From positions 1-64,000 of the forward strand of contig NZ_JABBPE010000002.1 in the NCBI RefSeq assembly GCF_012927455.1: a DNA stretch of 64,000 bases, written 5' to 3'. Shown one piece after another: positions 53,045 through 61,764 of this stretch. The translations under genes and the position numbers were made by a program. Every line of letters starts with the position of its first letter. Within the stretch, counting starts at the first letter, position 1. Origin of the DNA: Polaromonas sp. (GTDB lineage Bacteria; Pseudomonadota; Gammaproteobacteria; Burkholderiales; Burkholderiaceae_C). The notes under the pieces are model-generated. The model made no database searches. It was not told the DNA's origin and worked only from the letters and a program-made list of their open reading frames with translations.

Positions 53045-53914
53045 CTACGGACACTTGGCCGTTCGAGCCTCGTGGCGCAGCAGTGCCATGAGTTTTACGG
53101 GGTCCAGCGGTTTGCGCAAGCTGCCGCGAGCGCCGGCAAACCAGCCGCGCACCGCGTCCAGCCGCGACATCTGGCTACCGGTCAGAATCAACACCTCAAT
53201 GGACGGGCATAAGCGCCCAATCTGCTTGACCAATTGCCAACCGGCAGAGTCTGGAAGATCAAGATCGAGCAGCACCATCTTGTAAACACGGGTCTGGAGG
53301 CGCAGCAGTGCCTCGGCGCCGCTCGCGGCCTCGTCCACTTGCGAAAGCCCGGCCGCGGCCAGCTTGGCACGCAAATAAAAACGCGCTTCGGGGTCGGCAT
53401 CGACCATCAGTACCCGCGGGTGATCAGGATTCGCTGCCAGCGACTTTGATGACAGCGGTTGCGTCGCGACATGCGCCTCAGCGTCCTGGTCAGGACCAGG
53501 CAGGGCACCGGCCTCAGGCAAACGGTCCAGATCCACGTTATCTTCTGCGCCACCAGCAGGCGCCACACGGAGGCTGGGAAAAGCCAGCAACTGGTCCACG
53601 CGCTCAATCACGGCCGACCATTGCAGGGGCCGCGCAATAACCAGGCTGGCCTTGGCCGGCGCGTTGTCACCGACCCAAATTAGCGTGAGCGCGTCGTGCG
53701 CGGGGTTGGCCAGTTCCAGTGCGGCTTCCCAGCTCTGGCCATCGATCAGCACCACTTCAGCGGCACAGGGTATGGCTGGAGTCCAGGGCGCGTAGGCCAC
53801 GGACCGGTCTTCGGAAAGGCGAAAAATCGTGTTCAAGGCGTGCCGCTCCACGTCGGAAAATCCGAACACTTTTACAAACATTCTCTTGACAACCTCGGAA
53901 TCCATTTTTTTCAT
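53045..53914 (-). CDS. Protein with C-terminal response regulator receiver domain
   Basis: 289 residues. Residues ~167-285 form a CheY-like REC domain: VLMVDADPEARFYLRAKLAA, MVLLDLDLPDSAGW with phosphoacceptor about D217, LILTGS, and LRKPLDPVKL with the conserved Lys. The N-terminal ~160 residues have a possible degenerate REC-like fold (EVVLIDGQSWEAALELA; LTLIWVGDNAPAK). No DNA-binding output domain or kinase is adjacent. It may act by protein-protein contact. Confidence 0.8.
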   Translation of the reverse strand: MKKMDSEVVKRMFVKVFGFSDVERHALNTIFRLSEDRSVAYAPWTPAIPCAAEVVLIDGQSWEAALELANPAHDALTLIWVGDNAPAKASLVIARPLQWSAVIERVDQLLAFPSLRVAPAGGAEDNVDLDRLPEAGALPGPDQDAEAHVATQPLSSKSLAANPDHPRVLMVDADPEARFYLRAKLAAAGLSQVDEAASGAEALLRLQTRVYKMVLLDLDLPDSAGWQLVKQIGRLCPSIEVLILTGSQMSRLDAVRGWFAGARGSLRKPLDPVKLMALLRHEARTAKCP

Positions 53915-53970
53915 TTAAGGCTGATTATGCGGGGATTTGGCCCGATTCAGCCGTCAAGAGGTCGAAAGTT

Positions 53971-55191
53971 TTACTTCATCGCCTCCGCAGGGCGACGCGC
54001 CTTCACGTACGCATCGCTCGGCAGATAAGCCTTGCCGTCGGCATAGCGCCACTGCACCATCGTGCCCTTGTTGCCGCGTAAATCGAGCTTGCCGACATAG
54101 GCGCCCATGGTTGACTGATGGTCCAGCGCGCGGAATTCGGCAGGCCCGAACGGCGTTGAAAATTTCAAGCCGCGCAGAGCCAAAACGAGCTTTTCGTTGT
54201 CGGTGGAATTGGCCTTTTTGATGGCGGCAAAAATTGCCTGCATGGTGGCATAGCCGACGACCGAGCCGACCTTGGGGTACTCCTTGAAGCGGCGGTAATA
54301 ATTGGCTGCAAAACTGGCGTGTTCGCGCGAATCTATCTGGTCCCAGGGATAGCCGGTAACGATCCAGCCCTTGGGCGTTTCGTCCTTCAACACGTCCAGG
54401 TATTCAGGCTCTCCAGACAGCAGGGACACCACCGGCGTCTTGGGAAATATGCCGCGCTGATTGCCTTCTCGCACCAGTTTGGCCAGATCTGCACCAAATG
54501 TTACATTGAAGATCGCGTCGGGCTTGGCCTGCATGGTGGCTTGGAGCGTGGTGCCGGCTTCCAGCTTTCCCAGCGCTGGCCATTGCTCGCCGACAAACTC
54601 CACATCGGGTCGTTTGGCCTTGAGCAGTTCCTTGAAGCTGGCGACCGCGCTCTGCCCGTATTCGTAGTTGGGCGCAATCGTGGCCCAGCGTTTGGCCGGC
54701 AGTTTGGCGGCTTCTTCGACCAGCATGGCCGCCTGCATATAGGTACTGGGGCGAAGCCGGAAGGTGTAGCGATTGCCTTTGTCCCAGACGAGGGCATCGG
54801 TCAAGGGCTCGCTGGCAATGTAAACCTTGCGGTTTTTCTGCGCATGATCGGCCAGGGCCAGACCCACGTTGGATAAAAAGCCGCCGGCCAGCACATCGAC
54901 GTTTTCCTTGGCGCTCAACTCGATGGCGTGGCGCAGCGCTTCTTCGGGTTTTCCGGCGTCATCGCGCGAGATTACTTCAACCTTGCGGCCCAGCAGGCCA
55001 CCGGCCACATTGATTTCTTCGACGGCAAGCTGCCAGCCTTGGCGGTAAGGAAGCGTGAACTGCGGAATGGTGGAATAGCTGTTGATCTCGCCGATCTTGA
55101 TGGGATTTTTTGAGTCACCCTGGGCCGACGCCACAGTTGCCACCGACGCCAGCAGTAAGACACCGAGCAAGGCAGATTTCGTCAATTTCAC
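53971..55191 (-). CDS. ABC transporter substrate-binding protein (Liv family), orphan
   Basis: 406 residues from GTG 55191, with GGAG 6 nt upstream and a signal peptide starting KLTKSALLGVLLLASVATVASAQ. It has a Peripla_BP_6 fold: IKIGEINSYSTIPQFTLPYR, GWQLAVEEINVAGGLLGRKV, and the lobe-2 segment AIFNVTFGADLAKLVREGNQ. No LivHMGF genes are adjacent. It shares its upstream region with the sulfur operon (divergent), which hints at uptake of a sulfur compound, but sequence does not prove this. Confidence 0.88.
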   Translation of the reverse strand: MKLTKSALLGVLLLASVATVASAQGDSKNPIKIGEINSYSTIPQFTLPYRQGWQLAVEEINVAGGLLGRKVEVISRDDAGKPEEALRHAIELSAKENVDVLAGGFLSNVGLALADHAQKNRKVYIASEPLTDALVWDKGNRYTFRLRPSTYMQAAMLVEEAAKLPAKRWATIAPNYEYGQSAVASFKELLKAKRPDVEFVGEQWPALGKLEAGTTLQATMQAKPDAIFNVTFGADLAKLVREGNQRGIFPKTPVVSLLSGEPEYLDVLKDETPKGWIVTGYPWDQIDSREHASFAANYYRRFKEYPKVGSVVGYATMQAIFAAIKKANSTDNEKLVLALRGLKFSTPFGPAEFRALDHQSTMGAYVGKLDLRGNKGTMVQWRYADGKAYLPSDAYVKARRPAEAMK

Positions 55192-55338
55192 GGTTTTCTC
55201 CAAAGTTAAGGGATCCGGCCGATTCTGCCGGCGCGCGGCCAGCATTGAAAAGCAGCGACTGTACCAGCGCACACAGCGACCCGCCCTTCTGCCGCCCGCG
55301 CACTCGACCAGACCCTCGGCAAACCCGCAGAAACACTG

Positions 55339-55356
55339 GCGAATAAGCTTATTCGC
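55339..55356. promoter_or_regulatory. Perfect 18-bp palindrome upstream of the sulfur operon
   Basis: GCGAATAAGCTTATTCGC, between the divergent orphan binding protein and the TSUP permease genes, 62 bp before the TSUP start. It is a candidate regulator site, for CysB or another factor; known CysB sites are loosely palindromic and AT-rich, so this is inference. Confidence 0.5.
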
Positions 55357-55417
55357 ATAAAGGAAGTACAAAACTGTAGTTTGTTTTTATATAGGCCTCC
55401 TTTACATTTCTCCGCTT

Positions 55418-56209
55418 ATGACTGAATTTGCCTTTGTCTTTGCCGGTTTTGCCGTCGGCCTCGTGGTGGGCCTGACCGGTGTGGGCGGCGGTTCGCTGAT
55501 GACGCCGATACTGATCTTTGTTTTTGGCGTCAAACCGCATCTGGCCATAGGCACCGATTTGCTGTTTGCAGCCTTCACCAAGATGGGTGGCACCGTCAGC
55601 CTGGCGCGCGCGCGGCTGGTGGACTGGCGAATTGTTGGCCAGGTCGCGGCGGGCAGCCTGCCAGCCTCGCTGGCTACCTTGTATGTGTTGCAGCGCCTGG
55701 GCCCAGCCAATCCGGCCACCCAGACCCTCATGACCACCACGCTGGGTCTGGCGCTGCTGCTGACTGCCGTTGCCACCTTCTACAAGGTGCTGCGCGGCAA
55801 GGTCATGCCTACGGCCATTGCCCCCGAATTGATAGCCCAGGCGACACGCGCGCGCCACTGGGTGCAGCCGGTGCTGTTCGGCGCGGTCATCGGTACATTG
55901 GTGACCATGACCTCGGTTGGCGCCGGGGCCGTGGGCGTGATTGTTCTGATGCTGCTCTACCCCGCGCTCCCTTTGCCGCGCATTGTTGCGGCCGACATTG
56001 CCCATGCCGTGCCGCTCACCCTGGTGGCTGGCCTGGGACATGCCTCCATAGGTTCGGTAGACTGGTCGCTGCTGATCAATCTGCTGGCCGGCTCGCTGCC
56101 CGGCATCTGGCTGGGCGCGCACCTGATGCATAAAACGCCTGACCGCGTCATCCGCTCGCTGCTGTCGGTGCTGCTGGCTTATGCCGGCGTCAAGCTGATT
56201 TCCATCTAA
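55418..56209 (+). CDS. TSUP (TauE/SafE) family membrane permease
   Basis: 263 residues, about eight membrane segments. Landmarks: FAVGLVVGLTGVGGGSLMTP and FGAVIGTLVTMTSVGAGAVG (the duplicated GVGGG/SVGAG motif). TSUP proteins move sulfite, sulfonates or related anions. As the first gene before cysI, it is likely a sulfate/sulfite transporter for assimilation. It is 43 bp from cysI. Confidence 0.88.
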   Translation: MTEFAFVFAGFAVGLVVGLTGVGGGSLMTPILIFVFGVKPHLAIGTDLLFAAFTKMGGTVSLARARLVDWRIVGQVAAGSLPASLATLYVLQRLGPANPATQTLMTTTLGLALLLTAVATFYKVLRGKVMPTAIAPELIAQATRARHWVQPVLFGAVIGTLVTMTSVGAGAVGVIVLMLLYPALPLPRIVAADIAHAVPLTLVAGLGHASIGSVDWSLLINLLAGSLPGIWLGAHLMHKTPDRVIRSLLSVLLAYAGVKLISI

Positions 56210-56252
56210 AACAAGCCCTTTCAATCCCCCTTTACTTTGACACCTGACTGCC

Positions 56253-58106
56253 ATGTACCAATACACAGAATTTGACCGCCGGTTTGTGAAGGCGCGTGCC
56301 AGCCAGTACCGTGACCAGCTGACGCGCTGGCAGGCCGGCCAGCTGCCCGAAGACGACTTTCGCCCGCTGCGCCTGCAAAACGGCTGGTATGTGCAGCGCT
56401 ATGCGCCCATGCTGCGCGTGGCCGTGCCCTATGGCGAACTCTCCAGCGCCCAGCTGCGCGTGCTGGGCAAAATTGCGCGCGACTACGACCAGCCCAACGC
56501 CACCCTGTTCAAGGACGCGCAGGCCGCCCAGGACAAGCTCGGCGCCGTGCCGCTGAGCAATGGCAGCTCCGTGCATTCCAGGCTGAGCAGCGGCTACGCC
56601 CACTTCACTACGCGCCAAAACGTGCAGTACAACTGGATTCCGCTCGACAAGTCGGCCGACGTGATGGACTTGCTGGCCAGCGTGAACATGCACGGCATCC
56701 AGACCAGCGGCAACTGCATACGCAACATCACCAGCGACGAGCGCGCCGGCATTGCCGTCGACGAGATCGCCGACCCGCGGCCCTTTGCCGAAATCATGCG
56801 CCAGTGGAGCACGCTGCACCCTGAATTCGCCTTTTTGCCACGCAAGTTCAAGATCGCCATCACCGGCGCACGGGAGGACCGGGCCGCCACCGCCTGGCAC
56901 GACGTCGGCCTGCACCTGATCAAAAACGCAGGCGGCGAGCTCGGCTTCAAGGTACTGGTGGGTGGCGGCATGGGCCGCACCCCGCTGCTTGGCATCACCA
57001 TCCGGGAGTTTTTGCCATGGAATCAGCTTCTTAATTACCTCGAAGCCATCGTGCGCGCCTACAACCGCTTTGGCCGGCGCGACAACATCTACAAGGCGCG
57101 CATCAAGATACTGGTCAAGGCCGAAGGCCAGAACTTTATCGACCAGGTCGAAGCCGAGTACAAAGACATTGTTGAATTCGATGGCGCGCCGCACACCATC
57201 ACCCAGGCCGAACTCGATCGCGTCTCAAGCTCGTTTGTGGCACCCGATCTGGCCTGCAACCGCAACGACGAAGAGATCAAGAATGCCAATGTGCTGCGCG
57301 CCGCGGCGGAAGACGACATGGAGTTCTCGCGCTGGCTGCAGCAAAACGTGGCCCCGCACCAAAACCCCGACCTGCGCATCGTCACGTTGTCCTTTAAGCG
57401 CCTGGGCCAGGCGCCCGGCGACGCCACGGCCGCGCAGCTCGACACCGCCGCCGATCTGGCCGACCAGTTCAGCGCGGGCGAAGTGCGCGTCACGCATGAC
57501 CAGAACCTGGTGCTGCCCTGGGTGCGTTGGGACCAGCTGACCGAACTCTGGAAAGCCGCCCGCAAAGCCGGTCTGGCGCGTCCCAACATTCGCCTGCTGA
57601 CCGACATGATTGCCTGCCCGGGTGGTGATTTCTGCTCGCTGGCCAATGCGCGCTCACTGCCGCTAGCCGAAGCCATCACGCAGCGTTACCAGGACCTTGA
57701 CGAACTGCATGACCTGGGCGAGATTGACCTGCACATCAGCGGCTGCATCAACTCATGCGGCCACCACCACAGCGGCCACATCGGCATTCTGGGCGTCGAC
57801 AAGGACGGCAAGGAGTGGTACCAGATCACGCTGGGCGGCTCGGACGGCTCGACGCTGTCGGGCGCGCCGGCCACCGGCAAGGTGGTTGGCCCTTCGTTTT
57901 CTGCCGCGGAAGTGCCCGAGGTGATTGAAGCCGTGCTGGGCATCTACCGCGATCAGCGCCAGACGCTGGAGGGCAAGCAGGAAACGTTTATTGCCACGCT
58001 GCGTCGGGTCGGCGCCGAGCCCTTCAAGGCCGCCGCCAATGGCGCTCGTTTTGCTGCATCTGGGCATGCAAAAGCCATCACCAGCTCCGCCGAAACGGTT
58101 GCCTGA
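56253..58106 (+). CDS. cysI: Sulfite reductase hemoprotein (CysI-like)
   Basis: 617 residues. Siroheme/[4Fe-4S] ligands C-x5-C in CPGGDFC (~455-461) and C-x3-C in CINSC (~498-502, followed by GHHHSGHIG). Ferredoxin-like halves HFTTRQNVQYNWIPLDKSAD and VTHDQNLVLPWV. It reduces sulfite to sulfide. The partner flavoprotein CysJ is not next to it; a ferredoxin and reductase at 61.8-63.3 kb may supply electrons. It lies at the head of the cys operon. Confidence 0.93.
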   Translation: MYQYTEFDRRFVKARASQYRDQLTRWQAGQLPEDDFRPLRLQNGWYVQRYAPMLRVAVPYGELSSAQLRVLGKIARDYDQPNATLFKDAQAAQDKLGAVPLSNGSSVHSRLSSGYAHFTTRQNVQYNWIPLDKSADVMDLLASVNMHGIQTSGNCIRNITSDERAGIAVDEIADPRPFAEIMRQWSTLHPEFAFLPRKFKIAITGAREDRAATAWHDVGLHLIKNAGGELGFKVLVGGGMGRTPLLGITIREFLPWNQLLNYLEAIVRAYNRFGRRDNIYKARIKILVKAEGQNFIDQVEAEYKDIVEFDGAPHTITQAELDRVSSSFVAPDLACNRNDEEIKNANVLRAAAEDDMEFSRWLQQNVAPHQNPDLRIVTLSFKRLGQAPGDATAAQLDTAADLADQFSAGEVRVTHDQNLVLPWVRWDQLTELWKAARKAGLARPNIRLLTDMIACPGGDFCSLANARSLPLAEAITQRYQDLDELHDLGEIDLHISGCINSCGHHHSGHIGILGVDKDGKEWYQITLGGSDGSTLSGAPATGKVVGPSFSAAEVPEVIEAVLGIYRDQRQTLEGKQETFIATLRRVGAEPFKAAANGARFAASGHAKAITSSAETVA

Positions 58107-58110
58107 AAGT

Positions 58111-58180
58111 ATATTTACTATGAAATTGATAGCTGCTTCCGCCCATGCTACTTGGCCTACAGGCCAAAACACCCTTGAAT
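58111..58180 (+). repeat. Diverged repeat copy h covering the DUF934 gene start
   Basis: TATTTACTATGAAATTGATA then GCTGCTTCCGCCCATGCTAC and TTGGCCTACAGGCC. It shares the GATAGCTGCTTCCGCCC portion and AGGCC tail with the other repeat copies, while the stem is degenerate (GCCC to GGCC). The ATG of the DUF934 gene lies inside it. Confidence 0.7.
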
Positions 58181-58503
58181 TGGCGAATGACGCCGACCCG
58201 CGTGCCGTGTCGCTGAGCGGGGTTGACTGTGTTGCCTTGAACTTTCCCAAGTTCACCGATGGCCGGGCTTTCAGCCAGGCGTTTTTGTTAAGCCGCCGCC
58301 TCGGCTTTAAAGGCGAAATCCGCGCCACCGGCGATGTGTTGGCCGACCAGCTGGCCCAAATGGAGCGCAGCGGCTTCACCAGCGCGGTGCTGCGCGCCGA
58401 CCAGGACCTGGCCGTCGCCGAGCGCGTGCTTGGCAGCTACCCGGGCTACGACGTCGGCCGCTACCAGGGCGATGCGGTTCAGGTCAGTCCGCATTTTTCG
58501 TGA
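58120..58503 (+). CDS. DUF934 protein of the cys operon
   Basis: 127 residues from ATG 58120. DUF934 is a small family found between cysI and cysH in betaproteobacteria and thought to help sulfite reduction. Family core: GVDCVALNFPKFTDGRAFSQ, FLLSRRLGFKGEIRATGDVL, LAQMERSGFTSAVLRADQDL. The first ~20 residues (MKLIAASAHATWPTGQN) are coded by a dispersed repeat-like segment. 18 bp before cysH. Confidence 0.88.
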   Translation: MKLIAASAHATWPTGQNTLELANDADPRAVSLSGVDCVALNFPKFTDGRAFSQAFLLSRRLGFKGEIRATGDVLADQLAQMERSGFTSAVLRADQDLAVAERVLGSYPGYDVGRYQGDAVQVSPHFS

Positions 58504-58521
58504 TTTACCCAAGGATCCGCC

Positions 58522-59316
58522 ATGAGCGCCATTTCCCTGTATGCCAAGCCATCGGCCAACTTTGCGCAAAAGTTAAAGGCCAGCAAGGCCCTGCTGCAGT
58601 CCGCCGCGGCGCACTATGCGCCGCTGACACAGGCCTCCAGCCTGGGCGCCGAGGACATGGTGGTCACCCACCTGCTGCAGCAATCCGGCATTGACGCCAG
58701 CATCTTTGTGCTCGACACCGGCATGCTGCATGCCGAAACTCTGGCGCTGGTTGGCCGCATCGAAGAGCGCTACCAGCGCAAGGTGGATGTTTACCGTCCC
58801 GACACGAGCGCTGCTTCGGCCTTCGTGCAGACTCATGGTTCGGACGCGATGTACAAGAGCCTGGAATTGCGCAAGCAGTGCTGCCACATTCGCAAAATGG
58901 AACCTTTGGCGCGCGCCCTCGCCGGTAAAAACGGCTGGTTCACCGGCCTGCGCCGCGAGCAATCGAGTTTCCGCGCCGAAGTCCATGACATCGAGCCACA
59001 GGCAGAGCGCGTCAAGATCAACCCGCTGGCCGACTGGAGCTGGGGTGATGTCTGGCACTTCATTGCAACCCACGATGTGCCCTTCAACCCGCTCCACGAC
59101 CAGTTTTTCCCCAGCATCGGCTGCGCGCCCTGCACCCGCGCCGTCACCCTGGGCGAAGATTTTCGCTCGGGGCGCTGGTGGTGGGAGCAGGAAAGCGCCA
59201 AGGAGTGCGGCCTGCACGTCGCCGCTGACGGCACCCATGAAGCACAGGAACCCGCCGCCTTCGAGCCCTTATCCAGTGTCTCCAGCATCATTCCCATCCG
59301 AGAAATACCCGCATGA
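58522..59316 (+). CDS. cysH: Adenylyl-sulfate (APS) reductase CysH
   Basis: 264 residues. Four cysteines typical of the iron-sulfur APS reductase type are present: C120-C121 (RKQCCHIRK) and C201-x-x-C204 (GCAPCTRAV). This form reduces APS, not PAPS, and the lack of a cysC gene agrees. PP-loop region ASSLGAEDMVVTH near the N-terminus. The C-terminal tail does not carry the usual thioredoxin-binding ECGLH right at the end; ECGLH appears at about residues 232-236 followed by an extra ~28 residues. Overlaps cysD by 4 bp (ATGA). Confidence 0.93.
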   Translation: MSAISLYAKPSANFAQKLKASKALLQSAAAHYAPLTQASSLGAEDMVVTHLLQQSGIDASIFVLDTGMLHAETLALVGRIEERYQRKVDVYRPDTSAASAFVQTHGSDAMYKSLELRKQCCHIRKMEPLARALAGKNGWFTGLRREQSSFRAEVHDIEPQAERVKINPLADWSWGDVWHFIATHDVPFNPLHDQFFPSIGCAPCTRAVTLGEDFRSGRWWWEQESAKECGLHVAADGTHEAQEPAAFEPLSSVSSIIPIREIPA

Positions 59317-60257
59317 ACGCTCGCGCTGAACCCCAACTGCTCAACAAATTGAGCAATGCCCACCTGGATGCGCTAGAGGAAGAAACCATCTTCATCCTGC
59401 GCGAAGTGGCCGCCGCCTTCGAACGCCCGACCTTGTTGTTTTCCGGCGGCAAGGACTCGCTGGTGATGCTTAAATGCGCCGAAAAGGCCTTTGTAGGCGC
59501 GGATGGCAAAGGTCACATCCCCTACCCGCTGTTGATGATAGACACCGGCCACAATTTTCCTGAAGTCACCGATTTTCGTGATTTTCGTGCCAAGGAACTG
59601 GGCGCCGAGCTGATCGTGCGCAACGTCGAAGACTCGATGAAGCGCGGCACGGTGCGCCTGGCGCACCCTGGTGAGTCGCGCAATGTGCATCAGTCGGTCA
59701 CGCTGCTGGAAGCGATTGACGAGTTCCGCTTCGATGCGCTGATAGGCGGCGCGCGCCGCGACGAAGAAAAAGCGCGCGCCAAGGAACGCATCTTTTCGCA
59801 CCGCGACAGCTTCGGCCAGTGGCAGCCCAAGGCCCAGCGCCCCGAGCTCTGGACCTTGTTCAACACCCGGCTGCAACCGGGCGAGCACTTTCGCGTGTTC
59901 CCGATTTCCAACTGGACCGAACTTGACGTCTGGCAATACATCGAGCGCGAGCAGATCGCGCTGCCTTCGCTGTATTACGCGCACCAGCGCAAGGTGGTCG
60001 AACGCAAGGGACTGCTGGTGCCCGTGACCGAGCTCACCCCGGCGCGCGATGGCGAGCAGGTGGTCGAAAAAACCGTGCGTTTTCGCACCGTCGGCGACAT
60101 CACCTGCACCTGCCCGGTTGACAGCCCGGCCAGCACCGCCGCAGAAATCGTGATTGAAACGCTGGCTGCTGACGTGAGCGAACGCGGCGCCACGCGCATG
60201 GACGACAAAACCTCAGACGCTTCGATGGAAAAGCGCAAGAAAGACGGGTACTTCTGA
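59313..60257 (+). CDS. cysD: Sulfate adenylyltransferase subunit 2 CysD
   Basis: 314 residues. ATP PP-loop PTLLFSGGKDSLVMLKCAEK, plus GGARRDEEKARAKERIFSHR and FPISNWTELDVWQYIEREQI. With CysN it makes APS from sulfate and ATP. The start overlaps cysH by 4 bp and the stop overlaps cysN by 1 bp: the operon is tightly coupled. Confidence 0.95.
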   Translation: MNARAEPQLLNKLSNAHLDALEEETIFILREVAAAFERPTLLFSGGKDSLVMLKCAEKAFVGADGKGHIPYPLLMIDTGHNFPEVTDFRDFRAKELGAELIVRNVEDSMKRGTVRLAHPGESRNVHQSVTLLEAIDEFRFDALIGGARRDEEKARAKERIFSHRDSFGQWQPKAQRPELWTLFNTRLQPGEHFRVFPISNWTELDVWQYIEREQIALPSLYYAHQRKVVERKGLLVPVTELTPARDGEQVVEKTVRFRTVGDITCTCPVDSPASTAAEIVIETLAADVSERGATRMDDKTSDASMEKRKKDGYF

Positions 60258-61654
60258 TGAGCACTATTGATTTGATAGCTGGTGACGCCCCATTTGTAGG
60301 AACTGCAGGCCAAAATGACTTGCGTTCCGCACTGAAGTTCATCACCTGCGGCTCGGTCGATGACGGCAAGAGCACGCTGATAGGCCGCCTGCTGGTGGAC
60401 AGCAAGGCCGTGCTGCAAGACCACCTGGCCGGCGTCCAGCGCGCGGGCGTTACCGACCTGGCTCTGCTGACCGACGGCCTGTCGGCCGAGCGCGAGCAAG
60501 GAATCACCATCGACGTCGCCTACCGCTACTTCGCCACTGAAAACCGCAAGTTCATCATCGGCGATGCGCCCGGTCATGTGCAGTACACGCGCAACATGGT
60601 GACGGCCGCGTCGAGTGCCGACGCCGCCGTGGTGCTGGTCGACGCCACCAAGCTCGCTTGGCAAAACCCGTCGCTAGAACTGCTGCAGCAAACCCGCCGC
60701 CATTCGTTGCTGGTCAACCTGCTGCGCGTCCCGTCTATCGTTTTCACGGTGAACAAGCTCGACGCGGTGTCAGACGCCACCCTCGCCTTTGAAAATATCA
60801 GTGCGGCACTGATTGCCTTTGCCCAGGCCGCCAGAATTCCGGTCAAGGCCATCGTGCCGATTTCTGCGCTGATTGGCTACAACGTGGTTGAAGCCAAGCC
60901 AGGCTGGTGCGGCTACACCGGTCCGTCGCTGCTGCAATTGCTGGAGCATCTGCCCGCCACAGCGGCTGAAACCACGGAAGCGTTCGCTTTTCCGGTGCAG
61001 TGGGTTGAAAAACCTGCCCCCACGCTTCGCACTGGCGTGTCGTCGCTGCCCCCCGAAGGGCTTGTTTCTCCTGGGGGCGACCCGGCGGAGAAATCATCCT
61101 CCTCCTCATCCGACACCTCGCAAGGCCGTCGCATTTTTTGGGGCCGCGTCGCCACCGGCGCGGTGCAGCCGGGCCAGAGCGTGACCGTGCTGCCCAGCGG
61201 CCAAAGCGCTGTGGTGGCGCAGGTGCTGGACCATACCCGTCAGCCCAAACCCATTCTGGCCGGTCACAGTGCGGGCATCGTGCTGGACCGAGAAGTGGAC
61301 GTGTCGCGCGGCGACTGGCTGCTGGCCCCCGACGCCTTTACGCCCTCGCGCGAGCTGGCCGTCACCGTTGCCTGGATGGACGATGAGCCGCTGGTTGCCG
61401 GTCGGGTTTACTGGGCGCTGCACGGCCATCGCTGGGTCAAGGCCAAGGTCAAGCGCATCGTGCACAAGCTCGATGTCAACACCCTGGCCGAGGAAGACGC
61501 CAGCGAACTGCCGCCCAACGCCATTGGCCATATCGAGCTGAGTCTGCAGGAAGCGCTGGCCACCCTGCCCTACCTGCGTTCGCGCGTGCTGGGCTCGCTG
61601 GTGTTGGTCGACACCGCATCGCACAAGACCTCCGGCGCCGCGCTGATTCTTTGA
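60257..61654 (+). CDS. cysN: Sulfate adenylyltransferase subunit 1 CysN (GTPase)
   Basis: 465 residues. GTPase motifs: GSVDDGKSTLIGRLLVDSKA (G1), DAPGH (G3), NKLD (G4). EF-Tu-like domains 2 and 3 follow. No fused CysC (APS kinase) domain. Two oddities: the first ~20 residues (MSTIDLIAGDAPFVGTAGQN) coincide with a diverged repeat; and a Ser-rich stretch near 61037-61120 (SSSSSSDTSQGRR) is inserted in domain 2. Confidence 0.94.
   Translation: MSTIDLIAGDAPFVGTAGQNDLRSALKFITCGSVDDGKSTLIGRLLVDSKAVLQDHLAGVQRAGVTDLALLTDGLSAEREQGITIDVAYRYFATENRKFIIGDAPGHVQYTRNMVTAASSADAAVVLVDATKLAWQNPSLELLQQTRRHSLLVNLLRVPSIVFTVNKLDAVSDATLAFENISAALIAFAQAARIPVKAIVPISALIGYNVVEAKPGWCGYTGPSLLQLLEHLPATAAETTEAFAFPVQWVEKPAPTLRTGVSSLPPEGLVSPGGDPAEKSSSSSSDTSQGRRIFWGRVATGAVQPGQSVTVLPSGQSAVVAQVLDHTRQPKPILAGHSAGIVLDREVDVSRGDWLLAPDAFTPSRELAVTVAWMDDEPLVAGRVYWALHGHRWVKAKVKRIVHKLDVNTLAEEDASELPPNAIGHIELSLQEALATLPYLRSRVLGSLVLVDTASHKTSGAALIL
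60263..60316 (+). repeat. Diverged repeat copy i at the 5' end of cysN
   Basis: ATTGATTTGATAGCTGGTGA then CGCCCCATTTGTAGGAACTG and CAGGCC. It shares the TTGATAGCTG arm and the AGGCC tail with other copies; the stem is not conserved. Encodes residues ~3-20 of CysN. Confidence 0.6.
61037..61120. repeat. Inserted low-complexity segment in cysN
   Basis: CCCCCCGAAGGGCTTGTTTC then TCCTGGGGGCGACCCGGCGG and a TCC-repeat. CCCCGAAGGG and TGGGGGCGACCC give short palindromes. The run codes for PPEGLVSPGGDP and a serine run between conserved parts of CysN domain 2. It has the form of an inserted dispersed repeat. Confidence 0.5.
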
Positions 61655-61764
61655 GCGATTTGCCTGCCGTTGGCACCCGCAAAAACCCCTTTAATGCATC
61701 GCGCTTAGCCCCCTTCATGGAAAGCTCTTAAAATTGAGGGTTTCCACCGATCACCGACAACAAC

